In this document: piece by piece, positions 15,901 through 25,311 of the stretch
Layout of the letters: each line of letters opens with the position of its first letter
Position numbering within the stretch: the stretch's first letter is position 1
DNA from: Bacteroidota bacterium
Lineage (GTDB): Bacteria > Bacteroidota > Bacteroidia > UKL13-3
NCBI GenBank assembly: GCA_947453415.1
Contig: CANGGG010000019.1
Span: 1 to 42,657 of the forward strand
DNA length: 42,657 nt
Direction of reading: 5' to 3'
Made by a program: the position numbers and the translations under genes
The notes under the pieces: model-generated
The model's database searches: none
Seen by the model: the letters and a program-made list of their open reading frames with translations, nothing else
What the model was told of the DNA's origin: nothing

Positions 15901-17989
15901 TCCATTGAATGATACTTGGATTGAATCATCATTTACCAAAATAAATAATAGTTCCTTTGGTTTTATGCAAAGTAATTTTGATCAAATTAATACTTCACAA
16001 ACCGATAAAGTAGTTTTTGATACTATTAAAAGACAGCTTAGTTTTATAGATAATGAATTAGTTTTAGGCATTCAAAACAGGCGTTTTAATCATAGTAATA
16101 TGGGTGTAATTGTGCCATATCAATTAAATGAAGGAGTTGGTTCTTGTGTTGGAAATACAGTAGTTGCCTTGGTTTTTGAACCATTCCAAGTTGATTTTCC
16201 ATATGAAATTCCTGGCTATCCTTTTAATTGCGCTTTTGTGCAAAATAATAAACAGAATAGGAGCAGAAGGTATTATCCCTTTGAAACAACCACACAAACT
16301 GGAAGAGATGAATTTAGAAGATTTATTGACAGCATTCCAACAGGTTATTATGTGGCTATGTTTTCGCGATATGCAAGTGGAATTCAAGATTGGGATGCAG
16401 CAACTTTAAATAGCTTAAATACATTTGGAATTTCAAAAATAAATAAAATAAAAAGCAACAATACAGCATGGGCTTTTATAAGTAAAAAAGGTGCTGAAAA
16501 TGGTTTTGCAGTGGAAGACTCTGTGAATAATGATTCATTGGCAATATTGATTGATTTGGCATTACCTAACTTAGAAGACAATAAAATTTTGGTGATTAAT
16601 AAAGCCTTAGTAACCAAGTGGTATAAAGGTAGTTTAACATCTAAGGCCCTTGGTCCGGCTAAAATTTGGAGTCAATTAAACTTTGATTTTAAGGAAAGTG
16701 ATATTTCTCCAAACAGCAAGTTTCATTTATCAGTTATTGGTGTAAAAACAACGGGAGAGGATTCTTTGATTTATAAAAATATAACTAGTTCAGGCTATGA
16801 TTTAAGTGCTATTAATGCCAATAGATTTCCTTATTTAAAGTTACAAATTAATATGGAAGATAGTGCTAAAAGAACTCCCCAACAATTTGGATTTTGGCAA
16901 TTGATTGCATCACCAATTGCAGAGGCTAAATTAGCGCCAAACATTGCTTTTAGCATTAAAAACAATCCAATTGACGAAGGCGATAGTTTGCAAATAGAAC
17001 TTGGAATTGAAAATATAAGTGCTGTGTTTTATGATTCCAGTAATTTAAATATTAAAATATTAGATGATGCAAGAATTGTAAAATACGAATCAAATATTAC
17101 GGTAAAACCTATGCTTGCTTTTAGTAATTTAAAAGTGCTAACTAAGCTTCCAACATTGGGTTTGCAAGCCAATAATCAATTACAGTTTTCATTAAACAAC
17201 AACCGTAAAATAAATGAGTTAACATATATCAATAATTATATTGCTAATAATTTTTTAGTTAAAAACGATAAAAGTAATCCTTATATTGATGTAACATTTG
17301 ATGGTGTAAAAATCATGAATGGAGACATTGTTTCAGCTACTCCAATTATCAATATAACTTCGGCAGATAACAATAAATACATTTTACAAAAAGACACTGT
17401 TTTATTCAATGTGATGATTCGAAAACCGAATAATTTTGATTATGAAAGAGTAAATTTAAATTCCAATGAAATTCAATTTATTCCCGCTACTGATCATAAC
17501 AATAAAGCATCTATTTTATACAAACCAACTCAATTAGAAGATGGAAAATATGCCATTAAAATTCAAGCTACAGATGCTGTTGGAAACAAAGCTGGAAACA
17601 ATGAATATGAAGTGGAATTTACTATAATCAATAAATCGAGCATCAGTAATTTTTATCCATATCCAAATCCCGGAACCACCAATATTCGCTTTGTGTTTAC
17701 ACTTACAGGAAGTAAAACTCCCGATGATTTATTGATTAGGATAATGACTATTTCGGGTAAAGTAGTGAGGGAAATTACCAAACAAGAATTTGGAAATATT
17801 AAATTCGGAAATAATATCAGTGAATATGCCTGGGATGGAAATGACATGTATGGCGATAGATTGGCAAATGGTGTTTATTTATACCAAGTTTTTACCCGTA
17901 TTAATCAAATGAATATTGAAAATACAAAGTCGGTAAATACGGATAAATTTTTTACAGAAGGCGTTGGTAAAATTTACTTAATGCGATAA
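12974..17989 (+). CDS. porU2: T9SS sortase of the PorU2 (long) type
   Basis: 1671 residues with signal peptide (1-20, FAFAQ). A gingipain-like C25 cysteine peptidase domain spans ~430-790. It contains AYLLLLGRGYQN, the motif PAIGEPSSDNMF, ATGRIPAATNEEAQNYLDK, the catalytic His636 (FFGHGSL) and catalytic Cys666 (YFNGCNIG). CARDB/Ig-like modules follow, and a C-terminal FlgD-like/sorting-type domain (FYPYPNPGTTNIRF, WDGNDMYGDRLANGVYLYQV). PorU proteins cleave T9SS sorting domains at the cell surface and attach cargo to an anionic lipopolysaccharide. The long form with its own C-terminal domain fits PorU2, whose exact role is not established. It could process the type A or B cargo encoded at the start of the window. 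Convergent 16-base overlap with the next gene. Confidence 0.85.
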   Translation: MKKIVFAFILIFITQFAFAQLLGNEWIRPNQTYYKIKIWEKGVYKIDSNQLAQIGINLSGINPNKFQIFKNGVEQACFVKGENDGEFNSNDYLSFYATKNDGVLDAELYATLADQPHQLNSLFSDTAVYFFTIIPASVFQIGKRFALFNETNYNLFTPEEYYIHQIDTAPIQDYYRGKFEKVGQGEPYYFSEYLAGESWVGLKIGDVFPYRTYPISTPNLFVNGPNATLETKVFGVSNDVSKAINHHLRIGVSADNLNFSNIKDTTYTGYTETKYLINLNNSTIGNNTYLKFETIADLGVGSDFSSLSYFTFKYASTCNLNFQSQLYFKHLAQQSANRIYFKFNNYGKNNPQLLDLTNFKKISCTKTGNDLNALVENANINSEYFIYDETDIRNITKLELVNMNFASSNLNTEFVIISNKQLETAANAYKNYRSQQFTTNIFYSNNLYNQFFYGYEHPLAVKHFLKYLYQNQTVKPAYLLLLGRGYQNNLIRSNYQNAYSNNLVPAIGEPSSDNMFTAGLNALQPYAPAIATGRIPAATNEEAQNYLDKLISYEKDTIFNTDWRKQILHVSGGDIFDQASLANQLNLNKAQIMKPAFGANVTTYNKNSSDIVEVGFKEKLIAELNKGKSLMTFFGHGSLSVLDVDFGRISDMQNANKYTFFYFNGCNIGNANDADPQGSGNIYGKDFIVAPNKGAIGWLAHSNLTLLGNLNNQMTRFYANLSKDLYGKSIGKIIQQSIAESTTSGDIYSVSHGNQLIYQGDPALKLASPFLPDYEITDADIFLTDKNLTALADSFEINIIVKNSGKAIQDSLLVSIEHIVGSTGNKFYYDSLILPSPFYKDTLTVKLKGQGKSMAGNNTFNVFVDHINAKFESNENNNQAVFNKFIPGSGINSLYPLNYCIHNKDTVELMVQNNDLFAKDKDYIFEIDNNIQFNSSSSFYQNSGIIKANDVAKWKVNLSNKDSVVYFWRAKLVSNNPLNDTWIESSFTKINNSSFGFMQSNFDQINTSQTDKVVFDTIKRQLSFIDNELVLGIQNRRFNHSNMGVIVPYQLNEGVGSCVGNTVVALVFEPFQVDFPYEIPGYPFNCAFVQNNKQNRSRRYYPFETTTQTGRDEFRRFIDSIPTGYYVAMFSRYASGIQDWDAATLNSLNTFGISKINKIKSNNTAWAFISKKGAENGFAVEDSVNNDSLAILIDLALPNLEDNKILVINKALVTKWYKGSLTSKALGPAKIWSQLNFDFKESDISPNSKFHLSVIGVKTTGEDSLIYKNITSSGYDLSAINANRFPYLKLQINMEDSAKRTPQQFGFWQLIASPIAEAKLAPNIAFSIKNNPIDEGDSLQIELGIENISAVFYDSSNLNIKILDDARIVKYESNITVKPMLAFSNLKVLTKLPTLGLQANNQLQFSLNNNRKINELTYINNYIANNFLVKNDKSNPYIDVTFDGVKIMNGDIVSATPIINITSADNNKYILQKDTVLFNVMIRKPNNFDYERVNLNSNEIQFIPATDHNNKASILYKPTQLEDGKYAIKIQATDAVGNKAGNNEYEVEFTIINKSSISNFYPYPNPGTTNIRFVFTLTGSKTPDDLLIRIMTISGKVVREITKQEFGNIKFGNNISEYAWDGNDMYGDRLANGVYLYQVFTRINQMNIENTKSVNTDKFFTEGVGKIYLMR

Positions 17990-18948
17990 GATTTATCGAA
18001 AACAAACAGCCAAATAATAGCAATGATACCTGCAAAAATGGTATATATAGTTTGGAATCCATGAATAATAAAAGCCAATCCTAAGGCAGTTTCTTTGTCA
18101 ATATTCATGGTGGTTAGTGCATACGCAACCGCCAAGTGATAAGCTCCAACGGCACCGCCAGGTAATGGCAACGATCGGGCTATTACACCAACAATCATAA
18201 TTTGAAAAGATTGTAAAAATGATAAACTTGCGGTTTGTTCAAAAACAAAAAACCATAAATATGTCATCAAAAAATAACTTATCCAAATGAATAATGTATG
18301 TGCTAAAAATTGAATATTTGATAGCAATACAAACATCATTTTTATATTATTTAAAAAGGTAATGAACCAGTTATTATGATGCTTGTATTTTCTGTAAAAA
18401 TATATCATAGCCAGTAACCCCAATATTCCAATGGCAACTATTACCCAAATTTTTAATCCTTTTAAAAATTTTTCAGGTTCAATCCAACTTAATATCAAAT
18501 ATTTTTTTGTTAATATTTCTATTATAAATAGTAATAATAGGAGTAATAACAAGCTAAGGGAATCTATAATTCTTTCAAAAAATATGCTTGAAATACTTTT
18601 ATGAAGCGATAATCCATTTGTTTTTTTTAGTACAGCACATTTCACCACCTCACCGCCTCTTGGAAATATAAAACTAACCAAATAACCTAATGCTACAGCT
18701 GAAAAGTTATTCATGAAATTTATTTTTTCATCAACTTTAGTTAATATTATTTGCCAACGTAGTATTCTAGCAATGTAAACCAATACTGAAACCAAAAACA
18801 CCCAGAAGGCCATCCAATAATTTCCTTTAATAAGAATGTTATAAAAGGAATTTACATCTATTTTATTAAAGCAATATTTTACCAACCAAACACTGGCAAT
18901 AATGAATAATAGGTATTGAATAACTACAAATACTTTTGATTTAAACAT
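17974..18948 (-). CDS. LPG-synthase-TM / UPF0104 flippase-like membrane protein
   Basis: 324 residues with about eight hydrophobic segments. Family hallmarks of the lysylphosphatidylglycerol synthase transmembrane domain are present: RILRWQIIL early, SFIFPRGGEVVKCAVLKK, FFERIIDSLSLLLL, and SLPLPGGAVGAYHLAVAYAL near the end. The synthase catalytic domain is absent, as in stand-alone members thought to move lipids or isoprenoid-linked intermediates. It starts 2 bases after the 905-residue protein gene stops, so the two are co-transcribed. Confidence 0.8.
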   Translation of the reverse strand: MFKSKVFVVIQYLLFIIASVWLVKYCFNKIDVNSFYNILIKGNYWMAFWVFLVSVLVYIARILRWQIILTKVDEKINFMNNFSAVALGYLVSFIFPRGGEVVKCAVLKKTNGLSLHKSISSIFFERIIDSLSLLLLLLLLFIIEILTKKYLILSWIEPEKFLKGLKIWVIVAIGILGLLAMIYFYRKYKHHNNWFITFLNNIKMMFVLLSNIQFLAHTLFIWISYFLMTYLWFFVFEQTASLSFLQSFQIMIVGVIARSLPLPGGAVGAYHLAVAYALTTMNIDKETALGLAFIIHGFQTIYTIFAGIIAIIWLFVFDKSYRIK

Positions 18949-18950
18949 AC

Positions 18951-21668
18951 TTATTTAACTTGATAAACAAATAATTTATTGTCGAAATTAGCAGTTATTA
19001 TAAAATAGTTTTCATCGTTCATTAAATGCCCAAATGTATAGTAGTAATTTGCTTTTAAAGGGAATTTATCAATGAGTTTGTTTTCTTTGTTTTCAAAATA
19101 AAGTAAACCTTGTAAACTGTCTAAATAACTAAAATGGATCATTCCATTTTTATAAATCAAATCAAATTGATAATTGAAGGTATCGCTAAAATTTTTCGAA
19201 AAGTATAAAGCTCCAATATTATTATATACAGCTGTATTTTGACCATTTTTTGTGATAAAATACAATGAATTATTTAACAAAATACTTTGAACAGGAATAG
19301 TTTTGATGTTATTAATTATATTGTCTTTAATTGGCAACTGAGTATGGTATTCCTTTACTTTAAATTGATTAGTAGAATCCATATAATAAAATCGTATACA
19401 ATTAGTATCTATTATTTCATGATTCATATATTTATAAATCATATTGCTATCAAAACTAAAATTTGAATATGTTTTTCCATTTGTTTGATAAAAATTCAGT
19501 TTACCTTTTTGATTAATGGAATAGGTAATCAATTCATTTCTGAAATTAAATGATTGTATGTTTTGAATAGGATTTGGGTAATAATTTTTAGGATTCCAAC
19601 CATTTTGTAATCGTGCTTGTATATTATAACACCAAATTTTATAGTATTTGCCTACGGCAAAAATTTGATAATTTTTATCGTTTAAGTAATCAGATACTTG
19701 AATAGGATAAGCCGTTCCTGTAGGAATCCAAATTGGATATCCTTGTAATATTTTTCCTGTTTCATCTAATAAATAAATTTGAGTATTTGTATTAAATAAA
19801 TATTGTGTTTTACCATTATTAAAAGCATCTACTTGGTTTACATTTCCAATTATTTTACCGTAAACAGGAATTTTGAACAGAATTTTACTTTCATTATTTA
19901 TCAAATAAACTTGATGTTTTAAGTCTTGAACTATTATTGCATTTTGATTGGTACTTGAATTAAACACAATTTGAGGTTTCATATTTAAAGTAGTATCAAG
20001 GTCTAATTCCCATAATAATTCAGTGTTATTATTTGCATTTATATTGAAACTTATTTGAACATTGGTTAAGTAGTTTTTGTTATTAGTTGCACTCATTTGC
20101 ATACTTATAAACCTTGTTTTTTTTATGTAACCAATATTTGATTTGTATGACTCTAAAAGCGCTGGATTTATTAACTGTTCTCCTTGAACTGCTAAATTAT
20201 TATTGTTCATAAATAGTTCCATATTTGAATTGCCTTTTAGCTCCGTTTCATGATTGATATAATCAACATTTTTACTTAATAAAAAACCATTAACCTGTTG
20301 GTTATAAAAACTATTTAAGGTAATATTATTATTACAAATCAAAAGGTAATCATTAAATACTAATGCGTAATTAGCTTGTATTCCCATGAATATATTTCCC
20401 CATGTAAAATCAAAATAATTTTGAAGGTTTATTTTATATAAATCAGGAGTTTTTAACATGAAAGTATCCACTCCAACGCTATCATTTATTGAAATAATTT
20501 TCAACTGATTAATTAAATTAGTTTTATTTTTCAATTTTATAACAAGTACCTCACAACTATCAAAACTTAATTGAGGATTGCTTAAATTTACTTGCGCTAT
20601 TTCGTTTCCAAAATTTTCGGTAATTTGTGAATATAAATTCACATTTTCTTTTGCTTTATTGATGCTGTCTCTAATATTATTTCTTATATCAATTTTATTA
20701 ACAGTATAAAATTCTTTCAAGTTTTGATAAAACATTTTTTCATCACTGAAATTAATTCCAAAGAAATAACTGGTGTTATTTGGAAGTATTTTTTTAAAAG
20801 TTTGCTCTTGCGCAGTCATATTATTAAAGCAATCAAAATACTGAAATTGAACTTCATCGGTAATACTAACACCTTTTAATTGTATGCTATTATTTGTAGT
20901 ATTTACACCAAAAGCCGACCAACTAGCCATGTTTGAAATGTTTTCAAGAGACTTCATTTTTGATAAATCAATGAATGAATTTAAAAATAGTGGTATGTTT
21001 TTATAGTTTACATATAAATTATAGTTTCCTAAACTTTTCACAAAACTTAGTTTATCCAAATTTGAAATTTTATATACATTTTCATTTTCAATATTTGATA
21101 AAGTTTCTTCAATTAACTGACCATTTGTTGAAATTGCAAAAATTTTATTTTTATATGCAATGCTAAATTTTTTTTGAGTTTTAAAATCTATAAAATCATA
21201 AATAATATTGTTTTCAAATTTGCGCTTGCTAAGCATCAATCTGTTTTTGTTTGATTCATATATCCATTTGCTAATATCTTTAATTTCAAATTTTTTCTTT
21301 GTTTCAATTAAAACCAATTCGTCTATCGATTTATTGCCAAAAGCATGAAAAGAAACAACCATGTTTTCATTATCTTTCCATTCTTTTAAATTACTTTCAA
21401 AATCAAGTAAGCTATCCAAAAATTTTAAGTTATTATTTGCTTCTCCAATGCTTTTGTTATTGGTTAATTGCTGCCAAAAAAGCTGTTGATTTAATAATTT
21501 AAATTGATGATTTATACTATTGATTTCCAGTGCTAAAACTGTATTTTGTGGCAGCACATTGATGGCATGAATTGATTTTGTATTTATTTTAGAATAATAA
21601 AAAACAACCAAAAAAACCATCGTTAATATAGCTGTTACAATAATGCCTGTTAGGAAATTTCTCTTCAT
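18951..21668 (-). CDS. Membrane-anchored protein of unknown function (DUF3352-like)
   Basis: 905 residues. A single N-terminal transmembrane anchor (residues ~6-26) is followed by a large extracytoplasmic part that starts INVLPQNTVLALEIN. The first half recalls DUF3352-type domains. From ~555 there are repeated beta-strand units (HQVYLINNESKILFKIP, TQIYLLDETGKILQGYPIW, KYYKIWCYNIQARLQNGW) suggesting a propeller. I cannot assign a function. It is transcribed with the flippase-like gene (2-base gap), which suggests a shared envelope role. Confidence 0.75.
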   Translation of the reverse strand: MKRNFLTGIIVTAILTMVFLVVFYYSKINTKSIHAINVLPQNTVLALEINSINHQFKLLNQQLFWQQLTNNKSIGEANNNLKFLDSLLDFESNLKEWKDNENMVVSFHAFGNKSIDELVLIETKKKFEIKDISKWIYESNKNRLMLSKRKFENNIIYDFIDFKTQKKFSIAYKNKIFAISTNGQLIEETLSNIENENVYKISNLDKLSFVKSLGNYNLYVNYKNIPLFLNSFIDLSKMKSLENISNMASWSAFGVNTTNNSIQLKGVSITDEVQFQYFDCFNNMTAQEQTFKKILPNNTSYFFGINFSDEKMFYQNLKEFYTVNKIDIRNNIRDSINKAKENVNLYSQITENFGNEIAQVNLSNPQLSFDSCEVLVIKLKNKTNLINQLKIISINDSVGVDTFMLKTPDLYKINLQNYFDFTWGNIFMGIQANYALVFNDYLLICNNNITLNSFYNQQVNGFLLSKNVDYINHETELKGNSNMELFMNNNNLAVQGEQLINPALLESYKSNIGYIKKTRFISMQMSATNNKNYLTNVQISFNINANNNTELLWELDLDTTLNMKPQIVFNSSTNQNAIIVQDLKHQVYLINNESKILFKIPVYGKIIGNVNQVDAFNNGKTQYLFNTNTQIYLLDETGKILQGYPIWIPTGTAYPIQVSDYLNDKNYQIFAVGKYYKIWCYNIQARLQNGWNPKNYYPNPIQNIQSFNFRNELITYSINQKGKLNFYQTNGKTYSNFSFDSNMIYKYMNHEIIDTNCIRFYYMDSTNQFKVKEYHTQLPIKDNIINNIKTIPVQSILLNNSLYFITKNGQNTAVYNNIGALYFSKNFSDTFNYQFDLIYKNGMIHFSYLDSLQGLLYFENKENKLIDKFPLKANYYYTFGHLMNDENYFIITANFDNKLFVYQVK

Positions 21669-21683
21669 AAATTATTAATTGAA

Positions 21684-21691
21684 CAAAAATA
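21684..21691 (-). promoter_or_regulatory. -7 box upstream of the 905-residue protein gene
   Basis: Read on the minus strand TATTTTTG (TAnnTTTG), 15 bases before the ATG at 21668. The -33 is weak. Confidence 0.4.
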
Positions 21692-21751
21692 ATTTGTATT
21701 TAAAATATAATTGATGTTATTTGTTCACATATTAAATAAATTAAAACCAAT

Positions 21752-22261
21752 ATGGATAAGAACAACAACATATATGTAAAAACCGGATTTGGTATTTCAG
21801 CCATATGTGTTTTTATGGGTGCTTTTGCCAGTCATGTTTTAAAAGAAATGATTGAACCTGCAGATATTGTTACATTCGATACTGGTACAAAATATATGTT
21901 TTACCATGCCATGGCAATTTCATTTATTTCATTATCACACCGAAAATTTCATCAAAACATTATAGATTTAACCATGTTTTTGTTTTTAGGTGGCATTGTT
22001 TTTTTTACAGGAAGTCTTTATTTGTTAGCTACTCGCACTATTTGGGGCGATGAAAGTTATATTTGGTTAGGTGCACTTACTCCAATTGGCGGTGTTTTAT
22101 TTATTGCAGCTTGGGTCTTATTAATTTCAAAAGGTTTTATAAAAGCAGGCGATGAAAAAAGCACTGGTTTAATTGAAAAAAAGAAACATAAGCATAGAAA
22201 ATCAAGAAGTAAAACCAGTTCATTTGAAAGTAATATTTCTGAAGCAACAATTGCCAATTAA
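21752..22261 (+). CDS. DUF423 family inner-membrane protein
   Basis: 169 residues with four hydrophobic helices. DUF423 signatures are GAFASHVLKE, TGTKYMFYHAMAISF, FFTGSLYLLA and TPIGGVLFIAAW. Members are small inner-membrane proteins without a known activity. The C-terminal ~40 residues are a Lys/Ser/His-rich cytoplasmic tail (KKKHKHRKSRSKTSS) beyond the normal domain. sixA-like gene follows 11 bases later, so they probably share a transcript. Confidence 0.85.
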   Translation: MDKNNNIYVKTGFGISAICVFMGAFASHVLKEMIEPADIVTFDTGTKYMFYHAMAISFISLSHRKFHQNIIDLTMFLFLGGIVFFTGSLYLLATRTIWGDESYIWLGALTPIGGVLFIAAWVLLISKGFIKAGDEKSTGLIEKKKHKHRKSRSKTSSFESNISEATIAN

Positions 22262-22272
22262 CCTTTATAAAA

Positions 22273-22758
22273 ATGAAGACAATCATTTTAATGCGCCACT
22301 CAAAAGCAGAACATGGCGATTTTGAAATTTCTGATTTTGATAGAAAATTAACAGAAAAAGGTAAGTTGGATGCTGATATTGCAGCAAAAACACTCATAAA
22401 AAAAGTTAAAAAGATTGATTTAATTGTTACAAGTTCGGCTAAAAGAACTTTGAAAACAGCCAAAATTATTGCTGAAAATTTTAACATTGATAAAAATAAA
22501 ATCCAGTCTATTAATGAAATTTATGAAGCAAATGCAGAGGCTTATGTTCATGTAATAAGAAGTTTAAACGATGAAAAAGTAAAAACAGTAATCATTGTTG
22601 GACATAATCCTACCATTGGTGCCATGGCTGCTATGATGAGTGGAAATGAAATTATTGAATTTAAACCAAGCTCATTTGCTGTGTTTAACTTATCCATTGA
22701 AACATGGAAAATATTTAGAATAGTAAAAGCTGAAAATGTATTAAGCCACACACCCTAA
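22273..22758 (+). CDS. SixA-like histidine phosphatase
   Basis: 161 residues of the histidine phosphatase superfamily. The phospho-acceptor is His9 in LMRHSKAEH, the RHG-type motif in its SixA form. SSAKRTLKTAKII supplies the Arg, and the second catalytic His lies in VIIVGHNPTIG. SixA in E. coli acts on phosphohistidine proteins; the substrate here is unknown. The 3' end overlaps the convergent tsaE by 4 bases. Confidence 0.88.
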   Translation: MKTIILMRHSKAEHGDFEISDFDRKLTEKGKLDADIAAKTLIKKVKKIDLIVTSSAKRTLKTAKIIAENFNIDKNKIQSINEIYEANAEAYVHVIRSLNDEKVKTVIIVGHNPTIGAMAAMMSGNEIIEFKPSSFAVFNLSIETWKIFRIVKAENVLSHTP

Positions 22759-23183
22759 CTATTAATTTCATTGATATGAATACTTCTTTTGTTTGCATTA
22801 ATTGAAATAAATAAGTTGAATGTTTTTTCATTCAATAATATTTCATCAATCATATTTGGCCATTCAATTAAACAAATATTTCCGCTATCAAAATATTCTT
22901 CAATTCCTATGTCGTATGCTTCATTGATTGATTTTATTCTGTAAAAGTCAAAATGATAAATAGTTTTGCCATTTTGGGTTTTATATTCATTCACCAACGA
23001 AAAAGTTGGACTACTAACTTCGTCAATTATACCCAGGTTTTTACAGATAGATTTTATCAAAGTGGTTTTTCCAGCACCCATTTCACCATTAAAAGTCCAT
23101 ATTTTATAATCTTTTGCTAAATCAATTATTTGAGCTGAAACCGCTGGTATATTGGCTATTTGGTAGTTTTTGAACACTGACAT
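22755..23183 (-). CDS. tsaE: tRNA threonylcarbamoyladenosine biosynthesis ATPase TsaE
   Basis: 142 residues. Walker A GEMGAGKTTLIKSIC at ~36-50, SPTFSLVNEY after it, and the conserved IYHFDFYRI and LIEWPN motifs. TsaE works with TsaB and TsaD in forming t6A37 of ANN-decoding tRNAs. Size is normal. It stands alone here, convergent with the sixA-like gene and divergent from adk. Confidence 0.93.
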   Translation of the reverse strand: MSVFKNYQIANIPAVSAQIIDLAKDYKIWTFNGEMGAGKTTLIKSICKNLGIIDEVSSPTFSLVNEYKTQNGKTIYHFDFYRIKSINEAYDIGIEEYFDSGNICLIEWPNMIDEILLNEKTFNLFISINANKRSIHINEINS

Positions 23184-23270
23184 TTAGAAATTTTTATCAT
23201 CAAAAATAAATATAATTGGTTTCATTGCTTACTTTTATTGAAATTCGCACATAATTATTTAAAACCTACT

Positions 23271-23849
23271 ATGTTAAATATTGTATTATTTGGCCCTCCG
23301 GGTGCAGGAAAAGGAACACAATCTGAGAAATTAATTGCTAAATATAATTTAGTTCACTTGTCAACAGGCGATATATTCAGAGCAAATATTAAAGGCGAAA
23401 CTGAATTGGGTAAATTAGCTCAAAGTTTTATGAATGAAGGCAAACTAGTTCCTGATGAAGTAACTATAAATATGTTAGCATCTGAATTAGAAAAAGCACC
23501 TAATGCAAAAGGTTTTATTTTTGACGGTTTTCCTCGTACACAAGCGCAAGCTGCGGCTTTAGATGCTTTATTGCAAAGCAAAAAAACTGCTATTACTTCT
23601 ATGTTAGCGTTAGAAGTAGAAGAAGAAGAATTGAAAAAACGTTTACTTCTAAGAGGAAAAGATAGCGGTAGAGCAGATGATCAAAATCCGGAAATTATTC
23701 AAAATAGAATAGACGAATACAACAACAAAACCATGCCTGTTAAGGATTTTTATGCTGCTCAAAATAAGTATAGAGGTATTAATGGATTAGGAGAAATAGA
23801 AGAAATTTTTGCATTATTATGCAATGAAATAGCCGTTTCAACTAAATAA
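23271..23849 (+). CDS. adk: Adenylate kinase
   Basis: Catalyses ATP + AMP = 2 ADP. From the ATG at 23271 it has 192 residues. The TTG at 23238 is rejected because the fold begins directly at MLNIVLFGPPGAGKGT (P-loop at 8-16). STGDIFRA and DGFPRTQAQA (AMP binding) and KRLLLRGKDSGRADD follow. The LID is the short form without zinc-binding Cys, usual in Bacteroidota. obg follows ~100 bases later. Confidence 0.95.
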   Translation: MLNIVLFGPPGAGKGTQSEKLIAKYNLVHLSTGDIFRANIKGETELGKLAQSFMNEGKLVPDEVTINMLASELEKAPNAKGFIFDGFPRTQAQAAALDALLQSKKTAITSMLALEVEEEELKKRLLLRGKDSGRADDQNPEIIQNRIDEYNNKTMPVKDFYAAQNKYRGINGLGEIEEIFALLCNEIAVSTK

Positions 23850-23850
23850 A

Positions 23851-23870
23851 TTCGAATTTCTAAATTCGAA
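23851..23870 (+). terminator. Small hairpin after adk
   Basis: TTCGAATTT and AAATTCGAA separated by two bases follow the adk stop at once. The stem is AT-rich and no T-run follows on the + strand, so termination is doubtful. Confidence 0.3.
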
Positions 23871-23946
23871 AAATAAAATCAATCTTTACAAAAAAAATAC
23901 AACTTTGTAATTTTTGTAATTTAAAAATTTTTCAATAAACAAAAAC

Positions 23947-24939
23947 ATGTCAGATTCAAATTTTGTAGATTACGTAAAAATATGTTGCCGAAGTGGCAAA
24001 GGGGGGAAGGGAGCAATGCATTTTATGCGTGATAAACATACAGCAAAAGGTGGACCTGATGGCGGTGATGGCGGACGTGGAGGAAATATTATTCTGAGAG
24101 GAAGCACCAATGCTTGGACTTTAATTCATTTAAAATACCGTAAGCACGTAATTGCGGAGCCAGGTGGAAATGGTGATGCAGGTTTAAGAAGTGGCGCACA
24201 AGGTAAAGATGAATACATAGAAGTGCCACTTGGAACTGTAGCTAAAGATGTAGAAACAAACGAAGTTTTAGCCGAAATTACTGAAGCCGGACAAGAATTT
24301 GTAATTTTAAAAGGTGGAAGAGGCGGATTGGGAAATCATCATTTTAAAAACTCGGTGAACCAAAATCCAAGATATGCCCAACCAGGTGAAGACGGTAAAG
24401 AAGAATGGAAAGTTTTAGAGTTAAAAGTTTTAGCTGATATTGGTTTAGTTGGATTTCCAAATGCGGGTAAGTCTACTTTATTGTCTGTTATTTCAGCTGC
24501 AAAACCCGAAATTGCTGATTATCCTTTTACTACTTTAGTTCCTAATTTAGGAATAGTAAAATACCATGAATACCAAAGTTTTGTGGTAGCCGATATTCCA
24601 GGAATTATTGAAGGTGCGCATGAAGGCAAAGGTTTAGGAACTCGTTTCCTTCGCCATATTGAACGAAATGCAACTTTGCTTTTTATGGTTCCTGCTACCA
24701 GTGAAGATATTAAAGGTGAGTACAAAATATTGCTCAATGAACTTAAACAATACAACAAAGAGCTAACTGATAAAAAGCGTTTGTTGGCCATTACCAAGTG
24801 CGATTTGGTAAGTCCTGAAGAATTAAAAGCAATCAAAAAATCATTGCCAAAAGTGCCAAGTATATTTATTAGTTCTGCTTCAAACTTTCATATTGACGAA
24901 CTAAAAGATAAACTTTGGAACATGATTAATGAGGATTAG
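23947..24939 (+). CDS. obgE: GTPase Obg/CgtA
   Basis: Ribosome-associated GTPase of the large subunit. 330 residues: the Gly-rich Obg fold (1-158, with [11 protein letters not shown]-type repeats and GGDGGRGG), then the G domain with G1 [11 protein letters not shown], switch motif FTTLVPN, G3 DIPGII, and G4 TKCD. There is no long C-terminal extension. The TAG stop at 24937 begins a heptanucleotide run, followed by a strong terminator. Confidence 0.95.
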   Translation: MSDSNFVDYVKICCRSGKGGKGAMHFMRDKHTAKGGPDGGDGGRGGNIILRGSTNAWTLIHLKYRKHVIAEPGGNGDAGLRSGAQGKDEYIEVPLGTVAKDVETNEVLAEITEAGQEFVILKGGRGGLGNHHFKNSVNQNPRYAQPGEDGKEEWKVLELKVLADIGLVGFPNAGKSTLLSVISAAKPEIADYPFTTLVPNLGIVKYHEYQSFVVADIPGIIEGAHEGKGLGTRFLRHIERNATLLFMVPATSEDIKGEYKILLNELKQYNKELTDKKRLLAITKCDLVSPEELKAIKKSLPKVPSIFISSASNFHIDELKDKLWNMINED

Positions 24940-24971
24940 TTGTCAGTTGATAGTTGTCGGTTGATAGGAAA
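24937..24971. repeat. Heptanucleotide run from the obgE stop codon
   Basis: Five 7-mers in register with the TAG stop: TAGTTGT, CAGTTGA, TAGTTGT, CGGTTGA and TAGGAAA. It runs directly into the terminator hairpin. Confidence 0.85.
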
Positions 24972-25000
24972 AATCCGTTACATATGTAACGGATTTTTTT
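24969..25000 (+). terminator. Rho-independent terminator after obgE
   Basis: Perfect palindrome around CCGTTACATATGTAACGG with flanking A and T runs (A5 before, T7 after). Works in principle in both directions. The clearest intrinsic terminator in the window. Confidence 0.88.
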
Positions 25001-25074
25001 GTTATTTAATTTTCAAATCAATTTTGAAAATATTAATAATAAAATTGTAATTTTGGGTTTTAATATTTTGATTT

Positions 25075-25311
25075 ATGAATGAGTTAAATATACAAAATGC
25101 AAAACTTGAATTAATTCAATGGCTTTCCACCATTGATGACTCTAGATTAATTGAGAAAATATTGGATTTACGAAAAGATGAAAGCAAAGATTGGTGGAGT
25201 TCAATTTCAGAAAATGAAAAAAAATCAATTGAACGTGGAATTGAAGATGCTGAGTTAGGTAAACTAAATTCACATTCAAAAGCAAGAATGCTGTATGAAA
25301 AATGGTTATAA
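25075..25311 (+). CDS. Putative antitoxin of a ParE-type pair
   Basis: 78 residues, helical and acidic. The N-terminus is predicted to be helix-rich (LELIQWLSTIDDSRLIEKIL). The middle (WWSSISENEKKSIERGIEDAELGK) resembles small antitoxins encoded just before RelE/ParE toxins. It overlaps the toxin gene by 17 bases. A TTG at 25045 and TATTTTG at 25064 may be a promoter. Assignment depends mostly on the neighbour. Confidence 0.7.
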   Translation: MNELNIQNAKLELIQWLSTIDDSRLIEKILDLRKDESKDWWSSISENEKKSIERGIEDAELGKLNSHSKARMLYEKWL

